Shown piece after piece: positions 25,876 to 34,233 of a stretch of DNA of 64,000 nucleotides. The notes under the pieces are model-generated. The model saw nothing but the letters and a program-made list of their open reading frames with translations. It was not told the DNA's origin and searched no databases. Source of the DNA: Bacteriovoracaceae bacterium (GTDB lineage Bacteria; Bdellovibrionota; Bacteriovoracia; Bacteriovoracales; Bacteriovoracaceae); contig JADHTQ010000013.1 in the NCBI GenBank assembly GCA_016784965.1, positions 31,596 through 95,595 of the forward strand, read 5' to 3'. The number at the start of each line of letters is the position of its first letter. The stretch's first letter is position 1. The translations under genes were made by a program, and so were the position numbers.

Positions 25876-27038
25876 GAGACTTGCCTCTTTTGTAGTTGAT
25901 CAATCAAAGTTTCCATATCCCAAGCTTGCTCAAAGGGCACTTGAGCGAAATACTCCTGTGCTAGTCTGTTGGTAAGAACTTTATACATCTGAGAAAATGT
26001 TTCCAAATGTGCACTATCAATGTTTGGGGGAGATTGTCCTAACTCCTTGGTACAAATTGTTTGCCAATCTTGCACCCCTCTAGTTTGCGCCAACCCTTTA
26101 GCAGCAGAGGTAGCGGGGTACCAAGCAGTTTGTCGATAGATCTTGCGCAAATTTTCTTTTGACAGCTGAATATCTCGATAGGTAATTCTAAGTTCATCTG
26201 GTCCAATTGAGTCTACTAACATAAATTCCCGCAGGCCTTTGGCATCTACCTCACTAGAAAAAGCAAACTCAAATTTCCCATCACATAACTCTACTCCCAC
26301 ACCTTTAAATACATCCTTTAAAAAAAGAGCAGTTAAAACTACTAAGTCGTGAAGGTTTTGAAACTCTTGATCACATAGACCTGCAATTTGGGCCGCCTTT
26401 TTATAACTTATATAGCGATCTGTAGATTCTAATTTGGTCGAAAACTCAATAATGGGTTCAACAAATTCCTTTTGATCTATCATCTGTTTGGTAAGCCCAA
26501 TTTCACGACAATATTGCTCATCATTTTCAATTCGACTAATTAATGAACTTCCATCTGGGATTGAAAATCTAAAAACAACTTCCAGAGGCACCAAAGTATT
26601 TGTTAATTTTTGCTGGTAGACAGAATAATCCAACTCGGGATTAAGCTTGGGGTGAATCACCTCAACTGGCTTTACCGCCAAACAATTTGACATAGCACAA
26701 TCTTTCAGCTCATCTCCAACTATTTCGACAAGGCCGATGCAGTGATGTTTTAACCCCTTAGTTTTTAAATTGATAAGAGTTTTGTTATCTTGCAACTTTT
26801 GACTTAAACTCTCTGGCAGTTGCCAATTTTTCCACCTATTGGCATCTGCGAGTAACCTAAAAAAGAGATCACCCATATAGGCCAAAGACTCTCCCTTGTG
26901 CTCTAAGATGTCGGGCATCCTTCCCCAATCAAATACTGAATACGAGTCAGAGTACTCAAATACAAAAGGTGATTGACCAGGTCTTCCTAAAATATTTTTA
27001 ACCGAACCTTCAAGCATTTTTGGAAATTTATCAGTCAC
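25872..27038 (-). CDS. purC: SAICAR synthase, divergent
   Basis: 388 residues, clearly longer than the usual 230-300. Family signs are present but loosened: GRPGQSPFVFEYSDSYSVFDWGRMPD in place of the KRKxxxD..SAFD region, VPLEVVFRFSIPDGSS, PIIEFSTKLESTDRYIS, VGVELCDGKFEFAFSSE, and LVDSIGPDELRI. It would ligate CAIR and aspartate with ATP. Position between purE and purD and the absence of another purC support the call. Distant homologues may not score well in automatic searches. Confidence 0.82.
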   Translation of the reverse strand: MTDKFPKMLEGSVKNILGRPGQSPFVFEYSDSYSVFDWGRMPDILEHKGESLAYMGDLFFRLLADANRWKNWQLPESLSQKLQDNKTLINLKTKGLKHHCIGLVEIVGDELKDCAMSNCLAVKPVEVIHPKLNPELDYSVYQQKLTNTLVPLEVVFRFSIPDGSSLISRIENDEQYCREIGLTKQMIDQKEFVEPIIEFSTKLESTDRYISYKKAAQIAGLCDQEFQNLHDLVVLTALFLKDVFKGVGVELCDGKFEFAFSSEVDAKGLREFMLVDSIGPDELRITYRDIQLSKENLRKIYRQTAWYPATSAAKGLAQTRGVQDWQTICTKELGQSPPNIDSAHLETFSQMYKVLTNRLAQEYFAQVPFEQAWDMETLIDQLQKRQVS

Positions 27039-27049
27039 TTAAAACCTCC

Positions 27050-27778
27050 TTATCCCAAAATTTCTTTGATCGCTAAAACTGCATTTCGACCGTTATTGGT
27101 ACCAACCCATATCCCTCCGCACTCATTAATCATTTTAAAAAGTTCCAGTGCAAATAATGGATCACTTCTGTTTTGGCCAGAAATCACTGGTACATGAATA
27201 CAAGGTCTATCTGCATATATGTGAGATTTTTCTGTCACAAATGAAATATTGTACATACCTTGTGCATAGGTTGAACTACACTGCCAGGATATGGGTAACT
27301 CATCAACTAATGCGCAAGTTCTATTTTTTTCAGAAACTACGTAATCAAAATCTTTAATTTTATCGTCAATAATGAAATTGATAGTCGGCTTTAATAGTTT
27401 TTTATCTTTTAAATGAGTTATAAAATCTACCACATCACTAGTGCCATTTACTCTAGAAGTAAGTACTGGTACCCCAAAAGGCATTTGTAAAATTGACAAA
27501 AAAGCATCAAGCCCACCAAAAGCAGCGGCCACTGGAATGCCAAACACTGGCCTTTTTGTTTTTGAAGCAATTACTCCTGGTAGATGGGCAGCAAGGCCTG
27601 CGCCTGCTACAACAATGTCATAAGTTTTAACCTTTAGCGCCTGTGAGAGTTGATCTGGATTTCTATGAGCAGAGATCACTTCAAACTCAACATCACTTGC
27701 ATTATGTTGTAACTCGCGCGTTAGAGGTTCATAAATATCCTTATCAGAAATGCTTCCAAATAAAACCAAAACTTTCAT
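27050..27778 (-). CDS. purE: PurE-type AIR carboxylase/mutase, long form
   Basis: 242 residues against about 165 for usual PurE. The N-terminal 150 are typical: VLFGSISDKDIYEPLTREL, VISAHRNPDQL, VVAGAGLAAHLPGVIASKT, PVFGIPVAAAFGGLDAFLSI, LQMPFGVPVLT. The extra C-terminal 90 residues (FIIDDKIKDFDYVVSEKNR...GGIWVGTNNGRNAVLAI) are not part of the normal fold as I know it; their role is unclear. No purK follows, so it may use CO2 directly (class II) or depend on PurK elsewhere. It starts right after the purF stop. Confidence 0.85.
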   Translation of the reverse strand: MKVLVLFGSISDKDIYEPLTRELQHNASDVEFEVISAHRNPDQLSQALKVKTYDIVVAGAGLAAHLPGVIASKTKRPVFGIPVAAAFGGLDAFLSILQMPFGVPVLTSRVNGTSDVVDFITHLKDKKLLKPTINFIIDDKIKDFDYVVSEKNRTCALVDELPISWQCSSTYAQGMYNISFVTEKSHIYADRPCIHVPVISGQNRSDPLFALELFKMINECGGIWVGTNNGRNAVLAIKEILG

Positions 27779-29260
27779 CTAATCCCCCGTCGCACATCTC
27801 ATCTTGGCAAAGTTTTCACCTTCACTAGTAGATGTTGGATATGAATTGTTTAAACAAGCAAGACATAATTTATCACTTCCAATTGCAGCTATCAAATCTT
27901 TGATGGCCAGATAAACTACCTTCTTGACTCCTAGTATTTGAGCGATTTCGTCTTCTTCTTTTTGCGAGGCCAACAATTTAGTTGAATCTGGAAAATCTAT
28001 CCCATAAAAACATGGATAGCGAATGGGAGGGCAAGCACTAGTCAGAGTAATTTCTTTTGCCCCATGTTTTTTTAGCAAAGCGACTATTCTTTTGGCGGTC
28101 GTTCCACGCACAATACTATCATCAACCAGTAGAATCTTTTTACCCTTAATTTCTGAACTTATGGGGCTTAGCTTTAGTTCAATCATTCTCTCTCGCTTTT
28201 GTTGCGAGTCTAAAATAAAGCTTCTATGAATATAGCGGTTTTTAATTAGTGCTTCCCGGTAGGGAATCCCTAACTCTTGGGCCAAAGAAATTGCTGCAGG
28301 CCTGCTAGTATCAGGTACTGGTACGACTATGTCTGGAGCAATCAATTTTTTTTGTATCAATCCTCTAACTCTTTTTGCCAGCAATTTGCCCAACTCAAGC
28401 CTGACTCCATAGACCGATTTGCCTTCTAAAGTACTCTCTGCGGCCGAAAAGTATGCCCACTCAAACATACAGTTGCTCCGGCCCGTTTCAGGCAGCACTG
28501 CTACCTGGCTTTGTAGTTTTCCCTTCAAATCTATAAAGATTAGCTCGCCTGGGGCCACATCTCTGACATATTCATATTCTAAAAAATTCAAAGCAATAGT
28601 TTCTGAGGCCACACAATAGGCATAAGAGTTTTCTCCAACTTTTTTTCTGCCCAAAATGAGTGGTCTTAGGCCATTTGGATCGCAAAAAGCAATTAGCCCA
28701 GCATTGGCGACAACACCAATGACTGAATAGCCGCCCAAAACTGTCTCAAACACCTTGCTGACCGCCTTAAATGCCTTCTTGAAATCAAAAGCATTGTCAC
28801 AAGTCTCGCACATGTACTTAGACCAAAGGTTTAAAATGATCTCAACGTCATTTGTTGTTAACAGCTGCATATGATGCTTATCACTAAAGCTGGATGCCAA
28901 GCTATGGTAGTTTATAATATTGCCATTATGGGCCATCGCCACTCCGTGACTAAGACCTGTCACCATAGGCTGCAAATCCTCCTGACTATCTCCGCCCACT
29001 GTAGCATAGCGATTGTGGCCAATGGCCATATCTCCTGTTAATTTTTCTAATTTTTGCTTATCAAAGACATTGGCCACCAGGCCCGCTTGCTTGTGATGGT
29101 GAAAGCGTTTTTTTGTTTGATCAAAAGACAAAATTCCCGCTGCATCTTGCCCGCGATGTTGTAGAGTTAAAAGCCCTCTATAAACATCATACGACGCCTG
29201 GGAAGATGAGTTTTTTTCGATCGCAGAAAATGGACCAACGACGCCAATTATGCCACACAT
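27779..29260 (-). CDS. purF: Amidophosphoribosyltransferase
   Basis: 493 residues; commits PRPP to purines using glutamine. Cys2 of MCGIIGVVG is the nucleophile after Met removal. Then LLTLQHRGQDAAGI, GHNRYATVG, AHNGNIINY, GYSVIGVV, and the PRPP loop ILLVDDSIVRGTTAKRIV near residue 380. Cys residues in RSNCMFEWAYF, CPPIRYPCFYGIDFP and CLACLNNSYP match the places where the B. subtilis type holds a 4Fe-4S cluster, so an oxygen-sensitive enzyme is likely. First gene of the operon. Confidence 0.96.
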   Translation of the reverse strand: MCGIIGVVGPFSAIEKNSSSQASYDVYRGLLTLQHRGQDAAGILSFDQTKKRFHHHKQAGLVANVFDKQKLEKLTGDMAIGHNRYATVGGDSQEDLQPMVTGLSHGVAMAHNGNIINYHSLASSFSDKHHMQLLTTNDVEIILNLWSKYMCETCDNAFDFKKAFKAVSKVFETVLGGYSVIGVVANAGLIAFCDPNGLRPLILGRKKVGENSYAYCVASETIALNFLEYEYVRDVAPGELIFIDLKGKLQSQVAVLPETGRSNCMFEWAYFSAAESTLEGKSVYGVRLELGKLLAKRVRGLIQKKLIAPDIVVPVPDTSRPAAISLAQELGIPYREALIKNRYIHRSFILDSQQKRERMIELKLSPISSEIKGKKILLVDDSIVRGTTAKRIVALLKKHGAKEITLTSACPPIRYPCFYGIDFPDSTKLLASQKEEDEIAQILGVKKVVYLAIKDLIAAIGSDKLCLACLNNSYPTSTSEGENFAKMRCATGD

Positions 29261-29389
29261 AAGCTTTCTCCGGCCATTTTTGTTATAATATGAAATGTAT
29301 TAACAAACACCACTAATTGTCCACAAAAAAATTAGTTTTACTAATATCTTTACTAAGTCAAGCTTATATGGTTTAAATTAGAATCGCAC
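29261..29389. promoter_or_regulatory. Divergent purF/pyrB control region with ACTAAT half-sites
   Basis: The 129-base spacer must hold both promoters. It contains repeated ACTAAT/ATTAGT words (near 29312, 29331-29336, 29340-29345, and ACTAAG near 29352), two of them forming ATTAGT-TTT-ACTAAT. No purine riboswitch fold or clear PurR palindrome is visible, and -10/-35 assignments are weak on both strands. Confidence 0.3.
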
Positions 29390-30478
29390 TTGTCTATCAA
29401 CCGGAGGTATACCATTAACTACCTAGACGAAAGGTTTGCCGAATTTAACTCAATGCCCAGCAAAGATAAAAAGAGGTTATTCCAAAGAAATAACCGCATT
29501 TTTGATATGATCATATCACAACAGTTGGATAGAGCAATTATTGATGATATACAAGATATAACCAACGCCTTAAGACACATCGCAAAAAACAAGTCAGGCC
29601 TATCCTTTTTACAAAATATACTATCCCACAAAAGAGCGATGCTTTATTTTTGCCAGCCATCTTCGAGAACTTTTTTATCTTTTCAAAATGCCTGTTATAT
29701 CCTCGGCATGAAAGTTTCTGAAATTCGTGACACAAGTGTCTCATCTGAAGTTAAAGGAGAGAGCTTTGACGATTCCCTAAGAACCTTTTCGTCCTACACT
29801 GACCTAGTTATAATGAGAACAAAGGGGGCCAATAAGGCCGAGCGGGCCGCATGGCTTTTAAACACATATACCAACCGTCCAATTCCGGTCATAAACGGCG
29901 GATCGGGCAGTGATCAACACCCCACTCAAGGAATCCTCGACATTTACACTCTCCAGCGCTCTTTTGAAAACTTCGGAGGGCTAGATGGCAAGACGGTGCT
30001 AATTTGTGGAGACTTAAAAAGGGGACGAACCGCCAGGTCACTTTGCTATTTGTTAAAAAACTTTGAAGGGATGAGAGTAATTTTGGCCGCCCCATCTGAA
30101 TTTCAAATGAATGAAGATGTCCTTCAATTTTTAGATAAACACAACATTCCCTACATAATTGAGACCAACTCTTTAGAAAATGTCTTACCAGAAGCCGACG
30201 CAATTTATATGACTCGCATTCAGGATGAACAAGATCAATTTAGTGGTGAGTCCAAAGGTATTAACACATCGAATTTCAAGCTCACCAAAGAGCTGATGCT
30301 CAAGGTGAAACCCTATGCTGCCATTTTGCATCCATTTCCACGGCGGGATGAAATTGATGTGGCAATTGATTCAGATCCTCGGGCAAAATACTGGAGACAA
30401 GAGCGAAATGGTATGTGGACCAGAGCGGCCCTGATTTCATATATCTTTAATATTCACGGAAAAATTTTAGATTACTAG
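29390..30478 (+). CDS. pyrB: Aspartate carbamoyltransferase
   Basis: 362 codons counted from TTG 29390. Carbamoyl-phosphate site CQPSSRTFLSFQNACYILG, then SSEVKGESFDDSLRTFSSY, HPTQGILDIYTLQ, and the aspartate loop HPFPRRDEI identify an ATCase. It is longer than the 310-residue classical chain. The start is odd: a strong CGGAGG (29401-29406) lies inside this frame and points to ATT 29414, seven bases on, with no ATG until 29453. No pyrI follows. First pyrimidine step, divergent from the purine operon. Confidence 0.88.
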   Translation: MSINRRYTINYLDERFAEFNSMPSKDKKRLFQRNNRIFDMIISQQLDRAIIDDIQDITNALRHIAKNKSGLSFLQNILSHKRAMLYFCQPSSRTFLSFQNACYILGMKVSEIRDTSVSSEVKGESFDDSLRTFSSYTDLVIMRTKGANKAERAAWLLNTYTNRPIPVINGGSGSDQHPTQGILDIYTLQRSFENFGGLDGKTVLICGDLKRGRTARSLCYLLKNFEGMRVILAAPSEFQMNEDVLQFLDKHNIPYIIETNSLENVLPEADAIYMTRIQDEQDQFSGESKGINTSNFKLTKELMLKVKPYAAILHPFPRRDEIDVAIDSDPRAKYWRQERNGMWTRAALISYIFNIHGKILDY

Positions 30479-30736
30479 CTATTCGCCACACTTGGCATTT
30501 GCATCTTCGCAAAGATCTCTTAATGCAATTTGAATAACTTCTTCTTCAGGGCATTGTCCAAGCTTTGTACATAATTCGTCTTGGAGTTCACCTGACATAT
30601 AAGTCCTTGTTAAAAATTCAGCTATGGCGATATTAACTTCACCTTGGTGATCTGAAGCTTGTGGAAGGGCAGCATTGGCATTAATAATAACTGCACAATA
30701 AATTACAGTTGTAAAAAAGATTTTCTTAACGTTCAT
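30479..30736 (-). CDS. Small secreted protein of unknown function
   Basis: 85 residues: signal peptide MNVKKIFFTTVIYCAVIINANA, then a 60-residue acidic mature part with four Cys (DELCTKLGQCPEEE and LRDLCEDANAKCGE) spaced for two disulfides. No family recognised. A Shine-Dalgarno-like GGGAG is present upstream. Its stop is adjacent to that of the convergent pyrB. Confidence 0.6.
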   Translation of the reverse strand: MNVKKIFFTTVIYCAVIINANAALPQASDHQGEVNIAIAEFLTRTYMSGELQDELCTKLGQCPEEEVIQIALRDLCEDANAKCGE

Positions 30737-30830
30737 CGGAAGACTCCCTGTGTCAAGTTAAAATTATTGGGAGTATATACCACACATCTGTACTTGATTC
30801 CATGCCCCATGAAATTTTTATAGGGTACCG

Positions 30831-32096
30831 TTACATTATAGGTTCGAAAACGTGAGGTAATATTGAGCCATCTTTAGTAATCTTTTTCTTCAATTTACCA
30901 CAGACGAGTTCTGGATTTAAAACTGCATACTTTTTCATCTTAGTCTCAGATAATAGTCCTGTCCAATATAGATAACAGGCCTTAATTGTACTAAAGTGCG
31001 ACGCCATTCTGGCCTGAATAGACTGCAAATCATCCCCCGGACGAATTTTGGCCGCCACAATGGTCATGTTACCTTGCATTTTTTGGTCGTTTTCGGCAGT
31101 TCTCAGTAGTACTTCTAATTCTGGGCTTACTACAGCATTTTCAGATGCTGTTATACTTCTAACTTCTGCCCTAATTTCACGCATTAAATCTTGTATCTGT
31201 GTCTTAAAGACTTTTTGTACACTCTCGCTGGACACCGCTGCACGATTCATCCTTTTGGACAACAAAAACATCTCGTTTCTAGAAATATTGTGAACTACCG
31301 TTAAAAATTCATCGCCATTAGATGGTTTAAAATGAGTAATTCTGGTGCCAAGTCTTGGAGTATTGGCAATAACTCCTGCCAATTCCTCTAAGTATTCATC
31401 GCCTGCCATCATCTGTTGTCTAAAATAGTTAACTTCTCCCAAATTACCAGCATCCATCAAAACGACAAAAGTATGTAACTCAGTGTCATCGTCGTCGTGT
31501 TTGGCAAGCCTCTTTTCAAGCAACTTCTTTTTACCACTTCCGGCTTCTGTAATAATATGGTTTAACAGTTTCCTACCAACTCCAACCTCACCTCTTTTTC
31601 TTCCGTTAAAAGAGTAAAAGCCCGACTTGCCATCGAGGATAAACTCCTCATGTCTAACCGAGCCATCAGGCATTTTGGTCTCTAGCATATGCACTTCTTC
31701 GTTATCAATTATTCTAGAGATGACCGCAATTTTATCATTGACTCTAGTCAGCTCCTTTTGCCGGTAACATTTTGGGCGTGGACAATCAACGACTGGAGTA
31801 AGGGTTTTGCAGCGTACACATAAGTCTGTAAATTTAGTCATATACTCTATTTGTTCTGCAGTCGCTCTGTTGTGTTTTTTCTTACCATCTTTTAATATTC
31901 TTAAGAAGACTTGATTGTATTGAATAAATGCCTTTAATGTATCAAAACATTCTGTGACATATGTCTTAATTGGTGCCGTCTTTTGTGCCCAATACCTACC
32001 TTCTTCGTCAGAGGCGCAAAGGTTATTCTCAGAGGTATACAAGAATACAGTTAGTGATACCAATAGTGCCAGTCTAATAGTTGAATTATTGAGCAT
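30831..32096 (-). CDS. Secreted protein of unknown function
   Basis: 421 residues from ATG 32096, the first ATG with a signal peptide behind it (NNSTIRLALLVSLTVFLYTS); the frame is open to 32153 through a G run and hairpin that I take as untranslated leader. The mature chain is helical, with a Cys group (LCVRCKTLTPVVDCPRPKC) that could bind metal or form disulfides, and a basic middle (GSGKKKLLEKRLAKHDDDD). No family recognised. GGGG five bases upstream serves as binding site. Confidence 0.68.
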   Translation of the reverse strand: MLNNSTIRLALLVSLTVFLYTSENNLCASDEEGRYWAQKTAPIKTYVTECFDTLKAFIQYNQVFLRILKDGKKKHNRATAEQIEYMTKFTDLCVRCKTLTPVVDCPRPKCYRQKELTRVNDKIAVISRIIDNEEVHMLETKMPDGSVRHEEFILDGKSGFYSFNGRKRGEVGVGRKLLNHIITEAGSGKKKLLEKRLAKHDDDDTELHTFVVLMDAGNLGEVNYFRQQMMAGDEYLEELAGVIANTPRLGTRITHFKPSNGDEFLTVVHNISRNEMFLLSKRMNRAAVSSESVQKVFKTQIQDLMREIRAEVRSITASENAVVSPELEVLLRTAENDQKMQGNMTIVAAKIRPGDDLQSIQARMASHFSTIKACYLYWTGLLSETKMKKYAVLNPELVCGKLKKKITKDGSILPHVFEPIM

Positions 32097-32125
32097 ACAA
32101 ACCCCATTTAGAAGATTTATGTTAT

Positions 32126-32154
32126 CCCCCCCCCTCATGCTGCAGCACAGCATG
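32126..32154 (-). promoter_or_regulatory. G9 run and hairpin in the leader of a secreted-protein gene
   Basis: On the minus strand a 7-bp hairpin (CATGCTG, five-base loop, CAGCATG; 32154-32136) is followed by A and nine consecutive G (32134-32126), 30 bases before ATG 32096. Runs of nine G slip during replication; here the change would alter leader length or spacing, not the coding frame. Confidence 0.4.
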
Positions 32155-32236
32155 CGATACCGTTACCTATCATATCAATAATGGATGATTATGTATCTTT
32201 TATTGAGATTTCTTGACAATTATTGTGACACTTATT

Positions 32237-33028
32237 TTAGAGTCCTTTAAGCTCCCAATCGGGGAAATTGGCGATAATAACTGGAACAATTTTTTCCATG
32301 GGTACTGCAGTGTTAACCCTACCGCGTCCATATCCGTTATTGCCAAGGCCCATATGATGAATGCCAATTACTTTGTGATCCTTTGTAGAAAATAGTGGAC
32401 TTCCAGACGAACCCGCCAAAGTATCGGCATTATGGGCCAGCTCACCTTCAGCAGGGGCCATGTATCCCGCTGCCACTTTCTTAGTCCAATCGCAGCTTCT
32501 GTTTTCGTAGTAATCACAATTTTGTTGAATTACATAGACAACTTCGCCTTTTGTTGCCTTTCTACTGGTTAGCTCAACTACCCCATACTTATCTCCAGGA
32601 GCACCAACGCAAGATAGTAGCGCAAAATCTAGTTTTCGAGATACTCCAATTAAAGTACTGCAATCAAATGTTTCTTGATCATAGGAAGAAGCACCCAGGT
32701 GATGTCCAAAAGTTGCTGTTAATCCCCTAGCGTATGAGAGACGTGGTACACAGTGCTCATTGGTCATTAAGACAGTAGGGGTAATCATAAATCCAGTACA
32801 GCGCCCTCCCGTAGCAGGAATCTGTAAGTCAGCAACAGGTGATGCATTTTTTGAAATAACGTGATCACTATCAAAATCGACTACTTCCATCCAGTTTAAA
32901 GAATCAATAATGACCTTAGATAACTGTGCTGTGGGCACACTACCATCGACTGCCACACCTTGCTTGCCACAGCCAAACTGTAAACTCATGATCATTGCTA
33001 AAAGTATTGTGGGGATAACTGATTTCAT
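32237..33028 (-). CDS. Trypsin-like serine protease, probable lipoprotein
   Basis: 263 residues. Signal peptide with lipobox LQFGC (Cys20). Chymotrypsin-fold triad: His about 92 in LMTNEHCV, Asp about 134 in KLDFALLSC, Ser about 208 in LAGSSGSPLFS, with TGGRCTGFMITP before the His. The GSSGSP form and overall layout resemble V8/glutamyl-endopeptidase-like S1 proteases. It may be held at the outer membrane and released or used against external protein. GGAG precedes ATG 33028. Confidence 0.85.
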   Translation of the reverse strand: MKSVIPTILLAMIMSLQFGCGKQGVAVDGSVPTAQLSKVIIDSLNWMEVVDFDSDHVISKNASPVADLQIPATGGRCTGFMITPTVLMTNEHCVPRLSYARGLTATFGHHLGASSYDQETFDCSTLIGVSRKLDFALLSCVGAPGDKYGVVELTSRKATKGEVVYVIQQNCDYYENRSCDWTKKVAAGYMAPAEGELAHNADTLAGSSGSPLFSTKDHKVIGIHHMGLGNNGYGRGRVNTAVPMEKIVPVIIANFPDWELKGL

Positions 33029-33196
33029 AATAACTCCTTATATTAGAAACTTGGATCGAACTACTTCTCGTTTAAGAAGTGCCTGCTTAAAAATTTATAT
33101 CGTATAGTTTTCAAAACAAAAACTGCTAAAGTCCAACATATACTTGCAAGAATTCCTGTTAAAAGGGGCATTGAGAGCTTTTATTGTGGTGACAAA

Positions 33197-33253
33197 ATGG
33201 AACCGAATATTTATCATATACATAAATCAAATAGTTACGAGATGGTATTGTGA
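33197..33253 (+). CDS. Possible 18-residue leader peptide coupled to the GT9-like gene
   Basis: ATG 33197, four bases after GGTGA, opens 18 codons (MEPNIYHIHKSNSYEMVL) whose TGA at 33251-33253 overlaps the GTG start of the next gene (GTGA). The downstream gene itself lacks a good binding site, so ribosomes ending here could restart on it. Supported by geometry only. Confidence 0.3.
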   Translation: MEPNIYHIHKSNSYEMVL

Positions 33254-34233
33254 AAAAAATCCTAATAAAACCCCCTGCAACTAGTGTCGAAGCGATACTA
33301 TGCTTTCCTTTTATTCACGCAGTGGCCTTAGAGTTTCCCGATGCTCAAATAAATATTATCTTAGAGGACAGTGTGGTAAACTACTTTGAGCTCACCGGAG
33401 TAAATTATCACGTCTACACTTTCCCCAAAAAAAACAATTCGCTACTTGGAATTCATCACTATAGTTATAACTTGCAAGAGGTGTTTAACATTGACTTATT
33501 TTTTGACCTAGAAAATACTTTTAAGTCATCCTTCATGGGATTTTGTTTTCGTGCTAAAGAGCGCATAGGTTTTGCTGCTGGGATGAATAAGCTCTTTTTA
33601 ACCCATCAACTACTTCCTAAAGTAGGCTCCGCCAATGCTTGTGGCCTTGAAAAAAAATTGGATCTATTAGAATTTTATCTGCAAAAAGATTTTTCGACCC
33701 TTTCTGTCCAAGGACAGCTTGCCGCCAAACAAAGGGCCATCAAAAAAGAGGACTCATTTATCCTGCTGGTGCTAAGCAATGGTCAGGCGCTCCTGCAGCG
33801 TAGTGATTTTTGGCAAGAATTTTTTAACTCATTTTATGAACAGCGGTTTGTCATTTGTACACCACAGCTAAACGAAGATTTAAAAAGTTGTGTTACAAAA
33901 GCAAATCTAAATGAGTTTATTTGGAAAAGCTATGGCAACATGAGTGAAATTTACGATTTTATAACCATGGCCAATGTGGTAATTACAGACAACTTAATTG
34001 TCAGCACAATAGCCAACTACTTTAATAACAGATCATTTGTCATAGACTCGCCCACCTCCACGATTTCTATGGACTATAACCACTTCCCTACCTCTCCATA
34101 TTTTATAAAGTTCAACAGTCTAAACTCAAGTTCTAATTTGCCAGTTTCCATTAATTCCAAAGATGTTTGTACTGAGTTAGGAGAGGATAAAATTTCTAGT
34201 TTGGTGGAATTTATTCAAAATGTAAGCGTTTAA
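33250..34233 (+). CDS. Glycosyltransferase family 9-like protein (heptosyltransferase-like)
   Basis: 327 residues. The N-terminus (KKILIKPPATSVEAILCFPFIHAVALEFPDAQINIIL) has the layout of heptosyltransferase-type GT9 enzymes, where a first strand leads into a donor-independent helix and a second strand; VIDLFFDLENTFKSSFMGFCFRAKERIGF and the late ITMANVVITDNLIVSTIANYF match the two Rossmann lobes. Motifs are weak, with TDNLIVS in place of TGDTGPMH-like, so activity is uncertain. It would act on LPS core at the inner membrane face. Start GTG 33250. Confidence 0.65.
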   Translation: MKKILIKPPATSVEAILCFPFIHAVALEFPDAQINIILEDSVVNYFELTGVNYHVYTFPKKNNSLLGIHHYSYNLQEVFNIDLFFDLENTFKSSFMGFCFRAKERIGFAAGMNKLFLTHQLLPKVGSANACGLEKKLDLLEFYLQKDFSTLSVQGQLAAKQRAIKKEDSFILLVLSNGQALLQRSDFWQEFFNSFYEQRFVICTPQLNEDLKSCVTKANLNEFIWKSYGNMSEIYDFITMANVVITDNLIVSTIANYFNNRSFVIDSPTSTISMDYNHFPTSPYFIKFNSLNSSSNLPVSINSKDVCTELGEDKISSLVEFIQNVSV

